From NCBI GenBank assembly GCA_038207625.1, contig JBBQZO010000001.1, positions 124,001 through 188,000 of the forward strand: DNA of 64,000 nt. Reading direction: 5' to 3'. Origin of the DNA: JBBQZO01 sp038207625 (GTDB lineage: Bacteria; Pseudomonadota; Gammaproteobacteria; Burkholderiales; Burkholderiaceae_D). The notes under the pieces were generated by a model that ran no database searches, had not been told where the DNA came from, and was given only the letters and a program-made list of their open reading frames with translations. The position numbers were made by a program, and so were the translations under genes. Of the stretch, positions 25,817 through 35,116 are shown piece by piece. The number at the start of each line of letters is the position of its first letter. The first letter of the stretch is position 1.

Positions 25817-27439
25817 ATGCCTCAGATCGACAGCAAACTCAACCCGCGCAGCGAAGATTTCAAAGCCAACGCGGCAGCGATGCAACTCATCGTCGACGAC
25901 CTGCGCGCTAAGGTAGCCCAGATGGCCGCCGGCGGTGGCGCCGCCGCCAGCGCCAAGCATGTGGCGCGCGGCAAACTGCTGCCGCGCGACCGGGTTCAGA
26001 TGCTGCTCGATCCGGGCACGCCGTTCCTCGAATTTTCGCAGCTGGCCGCGTATGACATGTACAAGGACGCCAACGGCGTGGGCGCCGCGCCGGCCGCCGG
26101 CATCATCACCGGAATCGGCCGCGTGGCCGGTCAGGAATGCGTGATCGTGTGCAACGACGCCACCGTCAAGGGCGGCACCTATTATCCGATCACCGTCAAG
26201 AAGCACCTGCGCGCGCAAGAGATCGCCGATCAGAACAACCTGCCGTGTATCTATCTGGTCGATTCGGGCGGCGCCAACCTGCCCAACCAGGACGACGTGT
26301 TCCCGGACCGCGACCATTTCGGGCGCATCTTCTTCAATCAGGCTAATCTCTCAAGTAAGGGCATCCCGCAGATCGCCGTCGTGATGGGTTCGTGCACCGC
26401 CGGCGGCGCCTACGTGCCGGCCATGAGCGACGAGTCGATCATCGTCAAGGACCAGGGCACGATTTTCCTGGGTGGTCCGCCGCTGGTGAAAGCGGCCACC
26501 GGCGAAGTGGTCACGGCCGAAGACCTGGGCGGGGGCGACGTGCACACCCGCCTGTCGGGCGTCGTCGACCATCTGGCGCAGGACGATCTGCACGCGCTGT
26601 CGCTGGCGCGCACGATCGTCTCCAATCTGAACCGCAGCAAGCCGCAGCAGATGGCCTTGCGTGCCTCCGTCGAACCGAAATACGCGCCTGAAGAACTGTA
26701 TGGCGTGATCCCGCTCGACACGCGCAAACCGTTCGACGTGCGTGAAGTGATCGCCCGCATCGTCGACGGCAGCGAGTTCGACGAATTCAAGGCCCGTTAC
26801 GGCACTACCTTGATCTGCGGCTTCGCCCACATCTACGGCGTCAAGGTGGGCATCATCGCCAACAACGGCATCCTGTTTTCCGAGTCGGCCCTGAAGGCGA
26901 CCCACTTCATCGAGCTGTGCTGCCAGCGCAAGATCCCGCTGGTGTTCCTGCAAAATATCACCGGCTTCATGGTCGGACGCAAATACGAAAACGAAGGCAT
27001 CGCGCGCAACGGCGCAAAGATGGTCACCGCGGTGGCCACTGCAGCCGTGCCCAAGTTCACCGTCATCATCGGCGGCAGTTTCGGTGCCGGCAACTACGGC
27101 ATGTGCGGGCGCGCTTTCTCGCCGCGCTTCCTGTGGATGTGGCCGAACGCGCGCATCTCGGTGATGGGCGGCGACCAGGCCGCATCCGTGCTGGCCACGG
27201 TCAAACGCGACGGCATCGAACAGAAGGGCGGCAGCTGGACGGCCGACGAAGAAGCCGCGTTCAAGCAGCCGATCAAGGAACAATACGAGCATCAGGGCCA
27301 CCCGTACTACGCCAGTGCGCGGCTGTGGGACGACGGCGTGATCGATCCGGCCGACACCCGCATGGTGCTCGGTCTGGGCCTGTCGGCGTCGCTCAACGCC
27401 GAGATCCCGGGCACCAAATTCGGCGTGTTCCGCATGTGA
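25817..27439 (+). CDS. liuB: Methylcrotonoyl-CoA carboxylase, carboxyltransferase (beta) subunit
   Basis: The 540-residue acyl-CoA carboxyltransferase has both crotonase-like halves (YLVDSGGANLPNQDDVFPD; GGSFGAGNYGMCGRAF) and the glycine-rich pockets. Length and the C-terminus (EIPGTKFGVFRM) fit the MCC beta subunit rather than propionyl-CoA carboxylase. The enzyme carboxylates 3-methylcrotonyl-CoA in leucine breakdown, partnered by the biotin-bearing subunit encoded further on. AAAAGGA precedes the ATG. It is the first liu gene here; no isovaleryl-CoA dehydrogenase (liuA) is in the window. Confidence 0.95.
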   Translation: MPQIDSKLNPRSEDFKANAAAMQLIVDDLRAKVAQMAAGGGAAASAKHVARGKLLPRDRVQMLLDPGTPFLEFSQLAAYDMYKDANGVGAAPAAGIITGIGRVAGQECVIVCNDATVKGGTYYPITVKKHLRAQEIADQNNLPCIYLVDSGGANLPNQDDVFPDRDHFGRIFFNQANLSSKGIPQIAVVMGSCTAGGAYVPAMSDESIIVKDQGTIFLGGPPLVKAATGEVVTAEDLGGGDVHTRLSGVVDHLAQDDLHALSLARTIVSNLNRSKPQQMALRASVEPKYAPEELYGVIPLDTRKPFDVREVIARIVDGSEFDEFKARYGTTLICGFAHIYGVKVGIIANNGILFSESALKATHFIELCCQRKIPLVFLQNITGFMVGRKYENEGIARNGAKMVTAVATAAVPKFTVIIGGSFGAGNYGMCGRAFSPRFLWMWPNARISVMGGDQAASVLATVKRDGIEQKGGSWTADEEAAFKQPIKEQYEHQGHPYYASARLWDDGVIDPADTRMVLGLGLSASLNAEIPGTKFGVFRM

Positions 27440-27450
27440 TGGAGTCAAAC

Positions 27451-28236
27451 ATGAGCTATCAGACACTGAACATCGTCATCGACGGAAAACTGGCCACCGT
27501 TACGCTGGACCGGCCCGACGTGCGCAACGCTTTTAATGAGACCACGATCGTCGAACTGGCCAGCGCGTTCGACGAACTTGGTCGCAACGACGCCGTGCGC
27601 GCGATCGTGCTGGCCGCCAACGGCCCGGCCTTTTGCGCCGGCGCGGACCTGAACTGGATGAAGAAGATGGCCGCGTATTCGCACAGCGAAAACAACGCCG
27701 ACGCAATGCAACTGGCCGACATGCTGCGCACCATCTACCTGTGCCCGAAACCGGTGGTGGCCAAGGTGCAGGGCGATTGCTACGCCGGCGGCATGGGCCT
27801 GGTGGCCGCCTGCGACATCGTGGTGGCGGCCGACACGGTCAATTTCTGCCTGTCCGAAGTCAAGCTGGGCCTGATCCCGGCCACCATTTCACCGTACGTC
27901 ATCAAGGCCATGGGCGAGAACGCCGCGCGGCGCTACTTTCTGACGGCCGAGCGCTTTTCGGCGCAGCAAGCGCACCGCATCGGTTTCGCGCATGATGTCG
28001 TCGCCGCTGACGCGCTTGACGCGAGCGTGGCCGCGATCGTCAAGGCTTTGGTGTCGAACAGCCCCAACGCGGTGCGCCAGGCCAAGGCACTGGTGCGCGA
28101 CATCGTCGGGCGTCCGGTCGACGACGCGCTGCTGGCCGACACGGCCGAGCGCATCGCCCACATCCGCGCTTCCAGCGAGGGACGCGAAGGCGTCAGCTCT
28201 TTCCTGGAAAAGCGCAAGCCGTCGTGGTTGAACTGA
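27451..28236 (+). CDS. liuC: Methylglutaconyl-CoA hydratase (enoyl-CoA hydratase family)
   Basis: The 261-residue crotonase-fold protein contains ANGPAFCAGADLNWMKK (oxyanion hole) and GDCYAGGMGLVAACD. LNWMKK after the AGADL motif is common in liu-cluster hydratases, which hydrate 3-methylglutaconyl-CoA to HMG-CoA. GGAGT precedes the chosen ATG. Another in-frame ATG four codons upstream overlaps the liuB stop. Position between liuB and the liuD/liuE genes supports the call. Confidence 0.92.
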   Translation: MSYQTLNIVIDGKLATVTLDRPDVRNAFNETTIVELASAFDELGRNDAVRAIVLAANGPAFCAGADLNWMKKMAAYSHSENNADAMQLADMLRTIYLCPKPVVAKVQGDCYAGGMGLVAACDIVVAADTVNFCLSEVKLGLIPATISPYVIKAMGENAARRYFLTAERFSAQQAHRIGFAHDVVAADALDASVAAIVKALVSNSPNAVRQAKALVRDIVGRPVDDALLADTAERIAHIRASSEGREGVSSFLEKRKPSWLN

Positions 28237-28256
28237 CGGCACATCAAGGAACAGTT

Positions 28257-29612
28257 TTGGAATCGAATCAAGCAATCGCCAGCCCCAAGCAAGACTGGGT
28301 CGCCCGCAGCCTGAAGAGCGTTTGGCACCCGTGCACCCAGATGCAGCACCACGAAACGGTGCCGCTGATTCCGGTCAGCCACGGGCGCGGCGCATGGTTG
28401 TATGACCACGAGGGCCGGCGCTATCTGGACGCGATCAGCTCGTGGTGGGTCAACCTGTTCGGGCACGCCAACCCGCGCATCAACGCGCAGCTGAAGGACC
28501 AACTTGACCGGCTCGAACACGCGATGCTGGCCGGCTTTACCCACGAGCCGGTGATCGAGCTGTCCGAGCGCCTGGCGGCCTTGACCGACCATCAGCTGGG
28601 CCACTGTTTCTACGCTTCGGACGGCGCGTCCGCCGTCGAGATCGCGCTGAAGATGAGCTTTCACGCGTGGCGCAACGCCGGTCGCACGAGCAAACAGGAA
28701 TTCGTCTGCCTCAAGGGCAGCTATCACGGCGAAACCATCGGCGCGCTGGCGGTGACCGACGTTGCGCTGTTCAAGGATGCCTACGGTCCGCTGCTGCGCG
28801 CCTCGCGCGTGGTCACGTCGCCCGATGCGCGCACGGCGCAAGAAGGCGAATCGGCGCAGGACGTGGCGCGCCGCGCCGCGCACGACGTCGAGTTGCTGTT
28901 CGCCGAACGGGCCGACCAGATCGCCGCAATCATCATCGAACCGCTGGTGCAGTGCGCCACCGGCATGGCGATGCACGACCCGTTGTATCTGACGCTGGTG
29001 CGCGAGCTGTGCGACCAGTATCAAGTGCACATGATTCTGGACGAAATCGCGGTCGGTTGCGGGCGCACCGGCACCTTCTTCGCGTGCGAGCAGGCCGGTA
29101 TCTGGCCCGATTTCGTGTGCCTGTCCAAGGGCATCAGCGGCGGCTATCTGCCGCTGTCGCTGGTGATGACGCACGAGGATGTCTACCAGGCTTTTTACAG
29201 CGCCGACGTGACGCGCGGCTTTTTGCATTCGCATTCCTACACCGGCAATCCGCTGGCCTGCCGCGCCGCGCTGGCCACGCTAGACATCTTCCGCGACGAC
29301 GACGTGTTGCGCACCAATCAGCTGAAGGCCGCGCGTCTGACCGCTGCATTGGCGCCGCTGGCCAATCACGAGCGGGTGCGCAATTTCCGCCAGCGCGGCA
29401 TGATCTGGGCCTTCGACGCGGTCGAGCCGGATCTTGAACGTGCATCGACCTTTTCGCGCCGCTTCTTTTCCAGCGCGCTGGAACACGAACTGCTGATGCG
29501 TCCGATCGGGCGCACCGTCTACATGATGCCGCCGTATATTCTGGACGACGGCGAGATCGACGGCCTGGCCGCGCAGACGCGCGCCGTGTTTGAACAAGTG
29601 ATCGCGCCATGA
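28257..29612 (+). CDS. bioA: Adenosylmethionine-8-amino-7-oxononanoate aminotransferase
   Basis: BioA converts KAPA to DAPA with S-adenosylmethionine as amino donor. The sequence has WHPCTQMQHHE, the SSWWVNLFGH motif and the PLP lysine in CLSKGISGGYLPLSLV. The TTG start (MESNQAIASPKQ) is preferred because AAGGA lies six bases upstream. A GTG 11 codons earlier would overlap the end of liuC. Its stop overlaps the bioF start (ATGA). Confidence 0.94.
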   Translation: MESNQAIASPKQDWVARSLKSVWHPCTQMQHHETVPLIPVSHGRGAWLYDHEGRRYLDAISSWWVNLFGHANPRINAQLKDQLDRLEHAMLAGFTHEPVIELSERLAALTDHQLGHCFYASDGASAVEIALKMSFHAWRNAGRTSKQEFVCLKGSYHGETIGALAVTDVALFKDAYGPLLRASRVVTSPDARTAQEGESAQDVARRAAHDVELLFAERADQIAAIIIEPLVQCATGMAMHDPLYLTLVRELCDQYQVHMILDEIAVGCGRTGTFFACEQAGIWPDFVCLSKGISGGYLPLSLVMTHEDVYQAFYSADVTRGFLHSHSYTGNPLACRAALATLDIFRDDDVLRTNQLKAARLTAALAPLANHERVRNFRQRGMIWAFDAVEPDLERASTFSRRFFSSALEHELLMRPIGRTVYMMPPYILDDGEIDGLAAQTRAVFEQVIAP

Positions 29613-30796
29613 GCATCGACCTGATCGCCAACCTGCAGCGTCAATTGCAAGCACTGGACGAGCGCAGCCTGACGCGTCGGCTGCGCGTGGTCGACACGCC
29701 ATGCCTGCCAAATCTGACGGTGGACGGACGCGCGCTGCTGGCGTTTTGCAGCAACGATTATCTTGGGCTGGCCGCGCATCCGCGCATGATCGATGCGCTG
29801 CGCGAAGGCGCCGCGCGCTACGGCGTGGGCAGCGGTGGCTCGGCGCTGATCGGTGGCCACAGCCGCGCGCATGCGTTGCTGGAAGAGCGACTGGCCGAAT
29901 TCCTCAGCCCGCACATCGAGTCGGCGCGCGCGCTGTATCTGTGCAGCGGCTACATGGCCAACATGGCGGTGCTGACCGCGCTGGGCGCGGACGCCGACAG
30001 CGAGATTTTTTCGGAAACGCTGAACCACGCGTCGCTGATCGACGGCGCCCGTCTGGCGCGCGCAAGCGTGAAGGTGTATCCGCACGCTGACCTGGTCACG
30101 CTGAGCGCGCAACTGGCCGCCAGCAATGCGCGCACCAAGCTGGTCGTCACCGACAGCGTGTTCAGCATGGACGGCAACCTGGCGCCGCTGCCTGCGCTGC
30201 TGGCGCTGTGCGAACAGCACGGCGCCTGGCTGGTGGTGGATGACGCGCACGGTTTCGGCACGTTGGGCGCGCACGGGCGGGGCGCGTTGGAACACTTCGG
30301 CCTGCACTCGCCAAATCTGGTCTACGTCGGCACGCTGAGCAAGGCGGCCGGCGTCGGTGGCGCCTTCGTGGCCGCGCACGCGAGCGTCATCGAGATGCTG
30401 GTGCAGCGCGCCCGCCCGTTCATTTACACCACCGCACCGGCCCCCGCGCTGGCGCATGCCTTGCTCACCAGCGTGGAACTGATCAGCGGCGCGGAAGGCG
30501 CCGAACGGCGCGCCCAGCTGGCCAGCTTGATCGTCCAGCTGGGCGCCGAACTGCGGCTCGAACGCTGGCAATTGCTGCCCTCGTTTACCGGCATCCAGCC
30601 GATCCTGATCGGCGCCAACGACGAGACGCTGCGCGTGTCGGCCGGTTTGCTGGAACAGCGCTTGTGGGTGCCGGCGATCCGCCCACCCACGGTGCCGCTC
30701 GGGACCGCGCGCCTGCGCCTGACGCTGTCGGCCGCGCACACCAGCGCCGAAGTGGCGCAACTGTGCAGCGCACTGAACACCTTGGAAAGGAACTGA
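29609..30796 (+). CDS. bioF: 8-amino-7-oxononanoate synthase
   Basis: The 395-residue alpha-oxoamine synthase makes KAPA from pimeloyl-ACP and alanine. It shows GSGGSALIGGHSRAHALLEE, DDAHGFGTLG and the PLP lysine in GTLSKAAGVGGAF. It is coupled to bioA by a four-base overlap, and bioD begins one base after its stop, so the set is one transcript. Confidence 0.95.
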   Translation: MSIDLIANLQRQLQALDERSLTRRLRVVDTPCLPNLTVDGRALLAFCSNDYLGLAAHPRMIDALREGAARYGVGSGGSALIGGHSRAHALLEERLAEFLSPHIESARALYLCSGYMANMAVLTALGADADSEIFSETLNHASLIDGARLARASVKVYPHADLVTLSAQLAASNARTKLVVTDSVFSMDGNLAPLPALLALCEQHGAWLVVDDAHGFGTLGAHGRGALEHFGLHSPNLVYVGTLSKAAGVGGAFVAAHASVIEMLVQRARPFIYTTAPAPALAHALLTSVELISGAEGAERRAQLASLIVQLGAELRLERWQLLPSFTGIQPILIGANDETLRVSAGLLEQRLWVPAIRPPTVPLGTARLRLTLSAAHTSAEVAQLCSALNTLERN

Positions 30797-30797
30797 G

Positions 30798-31571
30798 ATG
30801 AGTCTGAACGATCCCCTCGACCCCGTATTGGCGGTGGAAGCGCAGCCCGCGCCCGCGCTGGTCGGCATGCCGTCGCGCTTCGCCTGTTTTGTCACCGGCA
30901 CCGACACCGAAATCGGCAAGACCTTGATCTCGTCGGCGATCCTGCACGCGCTGGTCAAGCGCGGCGTGCGCGCCTGCGGCATGAAGCCGGTGGCCGCCGG
31001 CGCCGTGATGCGCGACGGCGAGCTGCACAACGACGACGCCGACAGCCTGTCGGTGGCCGGCAACGTGGTCCTGCAACGCCATATCACCACGCCGTATCTG
31101 CTGCGCGAAGCGGCCGCGCCGCACATCGCCGCCGAACTGGAAGGCGTCAACATCAACCCGGTGCCGATCCTGGCGGCCTACGCCGAAATCGCGCTCGCGT
31201 CCGACGCGGTGGTGGTCGAAGGCGTGGGTGGTTTTTGCGTGCCGCTGTCGGAGGAGTTCGACACCGCCATCATGGCCGAGCAGCTTGGCCTGCCGGTGAT
31301 TCTGGTGGTGGGCCTGCGCCTTGGCTGCATCAACCACGCGCTGCTGACCGTGCAGGCGATTGCCGCGCGCGGCCTGCTGCTGGCCGGCTGGGTCGCCAAC
31401 GAGGTCGATCCCGAGATGCGCTTTGCCGATGAAAATATTGATGCGCTGCTGTTGCGCATAGAAGCACCGCTGCTGGGCCGCGTGCCGCGCCTGCCATTTC
31501 CGACGGCGGCCGCGGCCGCCGACTATCTTGATCTGACCCGCCTGCCCGGCTGGCCCACCCAATCTGTTTAA
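30798..31571 (+). CDS. bioD: Dethiobiotin synthetase
   Basis: BioD closes the ureido ring of dethiobiotin using ATP and CO2. The P-loop FVTGTDTEIGKTLISSAIL starts near residue 32, followed by KPVAAGA and VEGVGGFCVPLS. The N-terminus is about 25 residues longer than E. coli BioD. The start is supported by GGAAAGGAACTGAG within the end of bioF. At 257 aa it is otherwise ordinary. Confidence 0.94.
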   Translation: MSLNDPLDPVLAVEAQPAPALVGMPSRFACFVTGTDTEIGKTLISSAILHALVKRGVRACGMKPVAAGAVMRDGELHNDDADSLSVAGNVVLQRHITTPYLLREAAAPHIAAELEGVNINPVPILAAYAEIALASDAVVVEGVGGFCVPLSEEFDTAIMAEQLGLPVILVVGLRLGCINHALLTVQAIAARGLLLAGWVANEVDPEMRFADENIDALLLRIEAPLLGRVPRLPFPTAAAAADYLDLTRLPGWPTQSV

Positions 31572-31586
31572 GTTGAAGGAATAACG

Positions 31587-32633
31587 ATGTCCCAAAACCA
31601 GTCGCAAACCCAAGCCGTTTCCCTGCATCGCCCGGGCGCGCCGATCACCTTGCCGGACGCCGCCACCTGGCCGCTGGCCGACGTGATGGCGCTGTTCGAT
31701 CTGCCGTTCAACGAACTGATGTTCCGCGCGCAGCAACTGCACCGCACCCATTTCCCGGCCGGCGATGTGGAACTGGCCACGCTGTTGTCGATCAAGACCG
31801 GCGGCTGCGAGGAAGACTGCGGCTACTGCCCGCAAGCGGCGCGTTACGACACCGGCGTCGAAGCCAAGAAGATCCTCGACATCGACACCGTGCTGGACGC
31901 GGCGCGTCAGGCCAAGGCCAACGGCGCGACGCGTTTTTGCATGGGCGCGGCATGGCGCAGCCCGAAGGATCGCGACATGGACAAGGTCGAGGAGATGGTA
32001 CGCGAAGTCAAAGCGCTGGGCATGGAAACCTGCGCCACGCTGGGCATGCTGGAAGAGGGCCAAGCCGACCGCCTGAAAAACGCGGGGCTGGACTACTACA
32101 ACCACAACCTCGACACGGCGCCTGAGTTTTACGACAACGTCATTTCGACGCGCGAATATCAGGATCGTCTGGATACGCTTGGCCGCGTGCGCAACGCCGG
32201 TTTGAAAGTGTGCTGCGGCGGCATCGTCGGCATGGGCGAATCGCGTTTGCAGCGCGCCGGTTTGATCGCGCAATTGGCCAACTTGAATCCATACCCGGAA
32301 TCGGTGCCGGTCAACCATCTGGTGCAGGTCGAAGGTACGCCGCTGTTTGGCATCGACCCGCTCGACCCGCTTGAATTCGTGCGCACCATCGCGGTGGCGC
32401 GCATCACGATGCCGCAGGCGCGCGTGCGCTTGTCGGCCGGGCGTCGTCAGATGGGCGAAGCGGTGCAAGCGATGTGTTTCCTGGCCGGCGCCAATTCGAT
32501 CTTCTACGGCGACAAGCTGCTTACCACCGACAACCCGGAAGCGGAAGACGACCGCGTGCTGCTGGCCAAGCTGGGCCTGGTGACGCGCGCGTCGACGCTG
32601 GAGTCAGCGCCGAAGGAAAAGTGCGGCTGCTGA
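31587..32633 (+). CDS. bioB: Biotin synthase (radical SAM)
   Basis: BioB inserts sulfur into dethiobiotin. The radical-SAM cluster motif CEEDCGYCPQ is clear, with CMGAAW, ETCATLGML, CCGGIVGMGE and SAGRRQMGEA (the Arg of the second cluster site). The 348-residue protein ends in a Lys/Cys-rich tail. GAAGGA lies before the ATG. bioC and bioH, needed for pimeloyl-ACP, are not in the window. Confidence 0.96.
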   Translation: MSQNQSQTQAVSLHRPGAPITLPDAATWPLADVMALFDLPFNELMFRAQQLHRTHFPAGDVELATLLSIKTGGCEEDCGYCPQAARYDTGVEAKKILDIDTVLDAARQAKANGATRFCMGAAWRSPKDRDMDKVEEMVREVKALGMETCATLGMLEEGQADRLKNAGLDYYNHNLDTAPEFYDNVISTREYQDRLDTLGRVRNAGLKVCCGGIVGMGESRLQRAGLIAQLANLNPYPESVPVNHLVQVEGTPLFGIDPLDPLEFVRTIAVARITMPQARVRLSAGRRQMGEAVQAMCFLAGANSIFYGDKLLTTDNPEAEDDRVLLAKLGLVTRASTLESAPKEKCGC

Positions 32634-32700
32634 TGATGTTGATGTACACGTTGTGATGCGCCGCCGCAGGTGCATCCGAGGGAAAAACCGGGGGAAAAAC

Positions 32701-32732
32701 CGGGGACGACAAAAACCGGGGACGACAAAAAC
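32701..32732. repeat. 16-bp tandem repeat at the edge of a REP-like block
   Basis: CGGGGACGACAAAAAC occurs twice in direct tandem, with further degenerate CCGGGG/AAAAA units on both sides. It leads into the first hairpin element, so it probably arose from slippage within that element family. Confidence 0.8.
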
Positions 32733-32832
32733 CGGGGACAGACCCGGTTTTTCAGGAAACACCAAGCTTGGAAACCATGGCTGATTCTGCCCTCACGGCT
32801 GGGGTTTCCTGAAAATAGGGGTCTGTCCCCGG
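32732..32832. repeat. REP-like palindromic element 1 (GGGGTCTGTCCCC type)
   Basis: The outer arms CCGGGGACAGACCC and its complement enclose a second pair, TTTTCAGGAAAC with GTTTCCTGAAAA, forming a long nested hairpin. It lies between bioB and liuD and contains no gene. The arms resemble repeats scattered in Oxalobacteraceae genomes and often seen near REP-associated tyrosine transposases; no transposase is present here. Confidence 0.8.
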
Positions 32833-32860
32833 ATTCGCGCTGACTCCGGACCGCGAATGC

Positions 32861-32911
32861 GGGGTCAGAGTAATTTTCGTCATACCCCCGACGAAAAAAA
32901 ACTCTGACCCC
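32861..32911. repeat. REP-like palindromic element 2 (GGGGTCAGAGT type)
   Basis: The arms GGGGTCAGAGT and ACTCTGACCCC enclose an inner pair TTTTCGTC/GACGAAAA. It is a separate hairpin directly after element 1. Downstream, CCTGATTTCGCTGTT-like 15-bp units repeat twice before liuD. No gene is seen in the whole bioB-liuD gap (~410 bases). Confidence 0.8.
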
Positions 32912-33046
32912 GGTTTCGCTACGGCGCTGGCTCGCGCAGCGTGCGGCTCCGGTTAGCCTTTGTGCGTCCCTGATTTCGCTGTTCCTGATTTCGCTGTGCC
33001 TGATACTCGTTTCAATTGATCGCTGCTTGCATTGGAAGAAAATAAT

Positions 33047-35089
33047 ATGTTCACAAAGATTCTGATCGCCAACCGTGGCGAAATCGCTTGCCGCGTCGCC
33101 GCCACCGCGCGCCGCATGGGCATCAAGACCGTCGCCGTGTATTCGGAGGCGGACGCCAACGCCAAGCATGTGGCGGTGTGCGACGAGGCGGTGCTGATCG
33201 GCCCGGCCGCCGCCAAGGAAAGCTATCTGTGCGGCGACAAGATCATCGCGGTGGCGCTGGCCACCGGCGCGCAGGCGATCCATCCCGGCTACGGTTTCCT
33301 GTCCGAGAACGCCGATTTTGCCGACGCCTGCGACGAAGCGGGCCTGGTGTTCATCGGCCCGCCGGCGTCGGCGATGCGCGCGATGGGCTCCAAATCGGCG
33401 GCCAAGTCCTTGATGGAAAAGGCGGACGTGCCGCTGGTGCCGGGTTACCACGGCGACGAGCAGGATGCCGACTTCCTGCACAAGCAAGCGGACCGGATCG
33501 GTTATCCGGTGCTGCTCAAGGCCAGTGCCGGCGGCGGCGGCAAGGGCATGCGCGTAATCGAGGATTCGAGCGAATTCAAGGCCGCGCTGGCGTCCTGCAA
33601 GCGCGAAGCAATCAGCTCGTTTGGCGACGACAAGGTGCTGGCTGAGAAATACCTGACCCGCCCGCGCCACATCGAAATCCAGGTGTTCGCCGACACCCAC
33701 GGCAACTGCATCTACCTGTTCGAGCGCGATTGCTCGGTGCAGCGCCGGCACCAAAAGGTGCTCGAAGAGGCGCCCGCGCCGAACATGCCGCCCGAGCGGC
33801 GCGCCGCGATGGGCGAGGCGGCCGTGGCCGCCGCCAAGGCGGTCGGCTATGTGGGCGCCGGCACGGTCGAATTCATCGCCAACCAGGATGGTTCGTTCTA
33901 CTTCATGGAAATGAACACGCGCCTGCAGGTCGAGCATCCGGTCACTGAGATGATCACCGGCACCGACCTGGTCGCGTGGCAGTTGCGCGTCGCGTTCGGC
34001 CAGCCGCTGCCCAAGCTGCAGCATGAACTGGCCATCCACGGCCACGCGATCGAGGCGCGCATCTACGCCGAAAATCCGGAGAAGGGCTTCTTGCCGTCGA
34101 TCGGCACGCTGCGCCACGTCGACCTGCCGGCGGCCGTGTGCTTCGAACTGGGCGGCACGCCCGGCGTGGCACCGGCCGGCGTGCGCATCGATTCGGGGGT
34201 GCGCGAAGGCGACGCCATTTCGCCGTTCTACGATCCGATGATCGCCAAGCTGATCGTCTGGGGCGCGGACCGCGACCAGGCGCTGGCGCGCATGTCGCAG
34301 GCGCTGGCCGAATACCAGATCACCGGTCTGGCCACCAACGTGGCCTTCCTGAAGCGCCTGATCGAAGGACGTGCGTTCGCCAGCGCCGACCTCGACACCG
34401 GCCTGATTGAGCGCAACGGCGCCACGCTGTTCCCGGCGCTGCGTGCCGCTCCGGTGGGCGCGCTGGCGCTGGCCGCGGTGGCCCTGATCGACGCCGAGAA
34501 GCAAGCATCGGCCGCGCAATCGGCCAATCCGGCCGACCCGTGGGGCAATGCGCTGGGCTGGCGCCTGAACGGCGCGCTGGCGCGCCGCCTCAACTTCGCC
34601 GACGAGTACACCGCATCGAGCGCCAAACCCGGCTACCAGCTGGCCATGGCCTACCACGCCAACGGCTGGTTGCTGGGCATCGCCGACATGCAGCTGGAGG
34701 TGTCGGTCACCGCGCGCGCCGGCGCCGAGCTGTCGCTCAAGCTGGGCGACATCGCCCTGCACGGCACGGTGCGGCGCGATGGCGAGGTTTTCCACGTATT
34801 TACTGGTGGTAAGCATTTCACCTTGTCCTACAATGATCCGATGGCCCATGCGGGCGAGCGCGAAGCGGACGGCGGGCGCCTGACCGCGCCGATGCCGGGC
34901 AAAGTGGTGGCGGTGCTGGTCGAAGCGGGCCAGCAGGTGAAAAAGGGCGACGCGCTGGTCATCATGGAAGCGATGAAGATGGAGCACACCATCGGCGCGC
35001 CGGGCGATGGTCTGGTCGAAGAGATTCTGTACCAGGTGGGCGACCAGGTCGGCGACGGCGCGCCACTGCTGGTGTTCAAGGCGGCCTAA
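33047..35089 (+). CDS. liuD: Methylcrotonoyl-CoA carboxylase, biotin-carboxylase/BCCP (alpha) subunit
   Basis: The 680-residue protein has an N-terminal biotin carboxylase (KILIANRGEIACRV, ASAGGGGKGMRV, FMEMNTRLQVEHPVTE). A C-terminal biotinyl domain carries EAMKMEH; its Lys, about 40 residues from the end, is the biotin site. It carboxylates biotin for transfer by the liuB product. GGAAGA precedes the ATG; a TTG five codons earlier is also in frame. It is separated from liuC by the bioAFDB genes and a REP-like block. Confidence 0.95.
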   Translation: MFTKILIANRGEIACRVAATARRMGIKTVAVYSEADANAKHVAVCDEAVLIGPAAAKESYLCGDKIIAVALATGAQAIHPGYGFLSENADFADACDEAGLVFIGPPASAMRAMGSKSAAKSLMEKADVPLVPGYHGDEQDADFLHKQADRIGYPVLLKASAGGGGKGMRVIEDSSEFKAALASCKREAISSFGDDKVLAEKYLTRPRHIEIQVFADTHGNCIYLFERDCSVQRRHQKVLEEAPAPNMPPERRAAMGEAAVAAAKAVGYVGAGTVEFIANQDGSFYFMEMNTRLQVEHPVTEMITGTDLVAWQLRVAFGQPLPKLQHELAIHGHAIEARIYAENPEKGFLPSIGTLRHVDLPAAVCFELGGTPGVAPAGVRIDSGVREGDAISPFYDPMIAKLIVWGADRDQALARMSQALAEYQITGLATNVAFLKRLIEGRAFASADLDTGLIERNGATLFPALRAAPVGALALAAVALIDAEKQASAAQSANPADPWGNALGWRLNGALARRLNFADEYTASSAKPGYQLAMAYHANGWLLGIADMQLEVSVTARAGAELSLKLGDIALHGTVRRDGEVFHVFTGGKHFTLSYNDPMAHAGEREADGGRLTAPMPGKVVAVLVEAGQQVKKGDALVIMEAMKMEHTIGAPGDGLVEEILYQVGDQVGDGAPLLVFKAA

Positions 35090-35116
35090 CGAGCGGTAGT
35101 TCTCACGGAGTCAATC

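Noticed and set aside
32969..33004. 15-bp tandem repeat just before liuD, first considered as a regulator site
   Set aside because: Two direct units plus a fragment, with no dyad symmetry; more simply part of the repeat-rich block.
32504..34987. 827-residue minus-strand frame across the REP-like block and liuD
   Set aside because: It runs through non-coding palindromes and opposite a certain gene; no start or motif supports it.
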